Shown: positions 47,503 to 50,809 of the stretch, piece after piece
Layout: each line of letters starts with the position of its first letter
How positions within the stretch are numbered: the stretch's first letter is position 1
Source: Lentimicrobium sp.
GTDB lineage: Bacteria; Bacteroidota; Bacteroidia; Bacteroidales; Lentimicrobiaceae
Direction of reading: 5' to 3'
NCBI GenBank assembly: GCA_023957275.1
Contig: JAMLHF010000029.1
Span: 1 to 50,809, forward strand
Length of the DNA: 50,809 nt
Made by a program: the position numbers and the translations under genes
The notes under the pieces: generated by a model
What the model was told of the DNA's origin: nothing
Databases searched by the model: none
The model's input: the letters and a program-made list of their open reading frames with translations, nothing else

Positions 47503-49533
47503 ATGAGGAAGAATATACAGCTTTTCTGTTTGATTATCTGTAGTTTACCAATTTCAGGTTTTACACAAAATGCTCCGCAAAGCATTCTAGGAATGGTAGT
47601 AAGTATGGATACCACTGCCACAATGCCTGTTTATGCAATGAATTTCAATAATATCAGTTCCTGCAACCTTAAACTTACATATGACCCTTCGATTGTTGAA
47701 ATCACATCGGTAACCATTGGTCCGGGTATGGGTGGAATAATCAGCACGAACCTTGCAACGCCGGGAATTGTTATCCTCGGATGGTTTACCTCAGGAGGGA
47801 TTGATTTGCCTGACAGCTCGGTTATCTTCAGCCTGCATGCAACGAAAATCAGCAATGGGTTATCTTCTTTTCAGTGGATTGATGATGGTTACTCATGCCT
47901 CTATAGCGATGGGAGTTTCACCATTCTGAACGATAGTCCGACCGAAGATTTTTATTTTAATGGAAGTCTTGTTTTTCAATCACCGGATGCTCCGGTTACG
48001 ACAATACCTTCAATATCTGCTTTAGCCGGTACCAATCTGAGTATTCCCGTTACTGTAAGTAATTTTCAGATGATTGGTTCGCTTTCGCTGAGTCTTCAGT
48101 ATAATCCTTTGGTGCTGTCGTACCTTTCTTATGATAACAATGCTGATTTTCCCGGTCTGGAGGTTGATGCCAGTGAACCCGGCATAATTCTGATTTCAGG
48201 TATGGTCCCGGTCGGGGATACTGCTGTAACGCTGGAGGATAATGCTGAATTATTTGCATTAAATTTCAGTTATCTGGGGGGCTATAGTGAACTCAACTGG
48301 ATTGATGACGGACTTTCCTGTCACTACTCAGGTTCTCTGCCAGTTTATCCACTTTTAAACGATACGCCCCAGGAGTCTTTTTATTCCAATGGCGCTGTTT
48401 CTGAAAATGCTTTACCCGCAGGTGCAGGCCCTGTTACAGGTCCTGTTTCAGTCTGTGCAGGCGAAACTGCCGTGAGCTATTCAATCCCGGAGATTGAATT
48501 TGCCACCGGATATGTATGGAGTGTCCCTGATGGATCAGTCATTATTTCAGGGCAAAATACCAATTACATTATGGTGGAATTTGGAAGCGTCCCCGTATCC
48601 GGAGATATTTCGGTGTATGGCACCAACCAATTCGGGAGCGGAAATGCTTCGAGTCTCTATGTAACATCCAATTTACCGCCCCAGTCTGCAGGGCCGATCA
48701 GTGGCCAACAGGAAGTTTGCCGGGGACAAAACCCTGTTTCCTATTCTGTACAAACAATTTCAGGTACAGATAGCTATAATTGGTCACTACCTTATGGTAC
48801 AACCATTGTTTCAGGAATGAATACAAATTCCATTGAGGTAGTTTTCGGACCCGCTTCAATCAGTGGATTAATCATGGTTTCCGGATCAAATATATGCGGG
48901 AACGGACCAATTTCAGAACCATTGCCGGTTACTTTGTTTTCACCCCCTCAATTACTGGAGCAACCCGCGAGCCCGCCGGTGGTATATGCCGGACAGGGTA
49001 ATGCGATATTTAATTTGTCTGCTGCGGGTGATGGACTTACCTATCACTGGCAGGAACTAAATGATGAATGGACAGATCTCAACGAAAACAGCTTGTATAC
49101 AGGCGTTTTTACCAATTCTCTGAGGATAGTAAATCCTCCGGTTTCACTAAATGGAAAACATTACCGCTGCATTGTAAATGGAGTTTGTCTTCCAGAAGCG
49201 ATTTCTGATGGAAATGCCATGCTTACGGTGCTTTTACCAGTTGGTATTAATGAAAATTACCCGGTTCTTAACCTTCAGGTTTTTCCAAATCCTTTCAATC
49301 AATATTTTGATTTAAAACTATTTTTCAACAGACAGGCTGATATAACAATCAAAATAACTGATATAAGCGGCAGATTGATCAGCTCCACTTCAGCAACTTC
49401 AGATAATATCGCCCATCAAACCATTAGAGTTAATACTATTGATTTAATACCGGGCTTTTATCTGATCAAAGCAATTGTCAAGACTGAAAACAGCATAATG
49501 ATACATACTGGAAAACTGGTTTGCTATCATTAG
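47503..49533 (+). CDS. T9SS-secreted protein with two cohesin-like modules
   Basis: 676 residues with a signal peptide (about 1-22, ending SGFTQ). Two cohesin-like beta modules follow. The first is at about 25-160 (NLKLTYDPSIVEITSV, WIDDGYSCLYSDG, LNDSPTEDFYFNG) and the second at about 165-302 (GSLSLSLQYNPLVLSYLSY, WIDDGLSCHY, LLNDTPQESFYSNG). PKD-like domains (305-480, PVTGPVSVCAGETAVSYSIP) and an Ig-like domain (485-590) precede a T9SS type-A tail (598-676, LNLQVFPNPFNQYFDLKLF). It is secreted and surface-attached by the T9SS. Its cohesin-like modules share the WIDDG...C.Y...LND signature with the following gene and resemble the one in the giant protein. It starts 106 nt after the giant gene, beyond a terminator, so it has its own promoter, which I could not find. 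Confidence 0.82.
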   Translation: MRKNIQLFCLIICSLPISGFTQNAPQSILGMVVSMDTTATMPVYAMNFNNISSCNLKLTYDPSIVEITSVTIGPGMGGIISTNLATPGIVILGWFTSGGIDLPDSSVIFSLHATKISNGLSSFQWIDDGYSCLYSDGSFTILNDSPTEDFYFNGSLVFQSPDAPVTTIPSISALAGTNLSIPVTVSNFQMIGSLSLSLQYNPLVLSYLSYDNNADFPGLEVDASEPGIILISGMVPVGDTAVTLEDNAELFALNFSYLGGYSELNWIDDGLSCHYSGSLPVYPLLNDTPQESFYSNGAVSENALPAGAGPVTGPVSVCAGETAVSYSIPEIEFATGYVWSVPDGSVIISGQNTNYIMVEFGSVPVSGDISVYGTNQFGSGNASSLYVTSNLPPQSAGPISGQQEVCRGQNPVSYSVQTISGTDSYNWSLPYGTTIVSGMNTNSIEVVFGPASISGLIMVSGSNICGNGPISEPLPVTLFSPPQLLEQPASPPVVYAGQGNAIFNLSAAGDGLTYHWQELNDEWTDLNENSLYTGVFTNSLRIVNPPVSLNGKHYRCIVNGVCLPEAISDGNAMLTVLLPVGINENYPVLNLQVFPNPFNQYFDLKLFFNRQADITIKITDISGRLISSTSATSDNIAHQTIRVNTIDLIPGFYLIKAIVKTENSIMIHTGKLVCYH

Positions 49534-49593
49534 TTCAAATATTTCATCAATAAGCTTTTATTAAACTCAGAAAAACTAAAAAACTCTATAATT

Positions 49594-50809
49594 ATGAAAA
49601 AAATCTCTAGTGTTCTATGGATCATACTTGCATTGTCCACGCAAGGATTAACGGCTCAGAATGCACCGGTTACAACAGCCGGAACTGTGATAACAACCGG
49701 TTCATCAGCAGTTTTACCAATTACTGCCACAAACTTCAATAATATTAGCAGTTGTAATCTTGAAATATTATACGATCCTGCAATAGTTCAGATCGCTTCG
49801 GTCACAGCAGGAGCATTACTTTCAAATGGTGCCTGGGGTTTAGATTACAGCAGCCCTGCACCTGGTGTTTTATACTTTCAATGGTATTCCTTTCCAAGCA
49901 TAACAGTGCCCGATAATTCTATAATCTTTAATATCAACATTTCAAAAGTTACAGGTGGGTCGTCCCTAATAGCTTGGTCATCTGAAGATATCAGATGCAA
50001 TTACTATGATCCAAACTATATTGCTCTAAACGACAGCCCTTTATCATCCTATTATTTTCCGGGCATGGTTACGTTTCTGGAATCTGCTCCGATAACTACA
50101 GCATCTTCTGTAACAGCCTGCCCAGGTACAAATATAAGTGTCCCGGTGATAGTGGATTCTTTTAACACTATCGGCGCAATATCACTAACATTGAATTATG
50201 ACCCAACAGTTCTTTCATATATTTCTGGCGAAAATACTTCAGGATTCCCTGGGTTGGTTTTTAATCAGCTAGCAGATGGCTCTATTCTGGTAGCTGGATT
50301 TACTTCTTTGCCCGAGGGTGTAACGTATGCAAACAATACTACCCTTATAACATTGAATTTTAACTATTTAGGTGGCACTTCCGACCTTAGCTGGATAGAT
50401 GATGGAAGTTCCTGTGATTACCAGGGTCCATATAGCGCAAACTATCCGACCCTGAACGATTCACCGCAATCAACCTATTACATCGACGGGCAGGTGAGTG
50501 GATATCCAACACCCACCCTTGTCAGTGCCACAGTCACCGATGCCTTGTGCTTTGGCGGCAACGGAATCATAAACATTGAATATACCGACGGCACCGGAAC
50601 GCTGAACTATACCATTGGAGCTGAAACAAATACCACGGGAACCTTCACCAGGCCGGCAGGTACTTATACCTACAGTGTATCGGATGCAAACGGATGTCCA
50701 CCGGTAACGGGAACGGTGACAATAACACAGCCCACCGATATTTCAGCCTCAGCTAGTGTTACCACCACCATCGCCTGCTTCGGCAGTACAGCAACCGCAA
50801 CCCTGTCAG
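49594..50809 (+). CDS. Secreted cohesin-like protein, 3' end beyond window (partial)
   Basis: An open frame of 405 codons from ATG 49594 to the window edge, without a stop. The N-terminus MKKISSVLWIILALSTQGLTAQ is a signal peptide. Two cohesin-like modules follow: about 25-165 (NLEILYDPAIVQIASV, ALNDSPLSSYYFPG) and about 166-305 (LTLNYDPTVLSYISGENTS, WIDDGSSCDYQGP, TLNDSPQSTYYIDG). A SprB-like repeat (VTDALCFGGNGIINIEYTDG) and the start of another (TIACFGSTATATLS) come after. The modular layout predicts a T9SS tail downstream of the window. It is a paralogue of the 47503-49533 gene in the first 300 residues. Confidence 0.85.
   Translation, partial: MKKISSVLWIILALSTQGLTAQNAPVTTAGTVITTGSSAVLPITATNFNNISSCNLEILYDPAIVQIASVTAGALLSNGAWGLDYSSPAPGVLYFQWYSFPSITVPDNSIIFNINISKVTGGSSLIAWSSEDIRCNYYDPNYIALNDSPLSSYYFPGMVTFLESAPITTASSVTACPGTNISVPVIVDSFNTIGAISLTLNYDPTVLSYISGENTSGFPGLVFNQLADGSILVAGFTSLPEGVTYANNTTLITLNFNYLGGTSDLSWIDDGSSCDYQGPYSANYPTLNDSPQSTYYIDGQVSGYPTPTLVSATVTDALCFGGNGIINIEYTDGTGTLNYTIGAETNTTGTFTRPAGTYTYSVSDANGCPPVTGTVTITQPTDISASASVTTTIACFGSTATATLS

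Noticed and set aside
34036-50809. A true cellulosome locus
   Set aside because: No glycoside hydrolase, esterase or scaffoldin-type carbohydrate-binding module was recognised, and the dockerin-like part is degenerate. I keep only the cohesin-like observation.
1-50809. T9SS machinery or PorX/PorY genes
   Set aside because: Only cargo proteins with sorting tails are present; no Por or Gld/Spr component was recognised.

Overview
The window looks like a chromosomal piece of a Bacteroidota (Bacteroidales-like) bacterium. The evidence is several large secreted proteins ending in type IX secretion (T9SS) C-terminal sorting domains, SprB-like, GEVED and PKD-like modules, DUF4402 proteins, a GIY-YIG gene beside a tRNA, and promoters of the Bacteroidota type (TTTG about 20 nt upstream of TAnnTTTG). 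Base composition is fairly balanced up to about 33 kb and visibly more AT-rich from 33 kb to the end.

1-12.3 kb: a surface-fibre locus. It encodes three small DUF4402 secreted proteins, a PapD-like periplasmic chaperone, a 2142-residue T9SS adhesin carrying a SUEL (rhamnose/galactose-binding) lectin module, and an outer-membrane beta-barrel protein that resembles a fimbrial usher and ends in a SPOR domain. Two terminators isolate the first two subunit genes. A well-formed promoter then starts the chaperone-adhesin-subunit-usher operon, whose genes are coupled by overlap or short gaps. I read this as a candidate chaperone-usher-like system in Bacteroidota, possibly combined with T9SS export of an adhesin. 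This is the main candidate for an undescribed system.

12.3-26.8 kb: mostly housekeeping. A RimJ/RimL-type acetyltransferase is followed by a thioester-containing alpha-2-macroglobulin lipoprotein paired with a membrane HEYGH protein, and by a rubrerythrin-like protein on the opposite strand. Next comes a five-gene operon with an AmgK-like sugar kinase fused to a RapZ C-terminal domain, a 42-residue zinc-ribbon-like protein, a hypothetical protein, a MurU-like nucleotidyltransferase and an AddB-like nuclease. A methyltransferase lies on the minus strand.

26.8-33 kb: a degraded T9SS-tail remnant; a tRNA-Asp whose 3' part is duplicated on the far side of a small GIY-YIG nuclease gene; a band-7/SPFH protein; a beta-carbonic anhydrase; and a two-gene saccharopine pathway for lysine.

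33-50.8 kb: an AT-rich intergenic stretch of 1.1 kb, then three consecutive large secreted proteins. The first has 4453 residues with seven beta-helix modules, a 1.05-kb internal tandem duplication, cohesin-like modules, a dockerin-like segment and a T9SS tail. The second has 676 residues with two cohesin-like modules, PKD-like modules and a T9SS tail. The third runs off the window end and has two cohesin-like modules followed by SprB-like repeats. No T9SS machinery genes, CRISPR array, rRNA or complete insertion sequence were seen.
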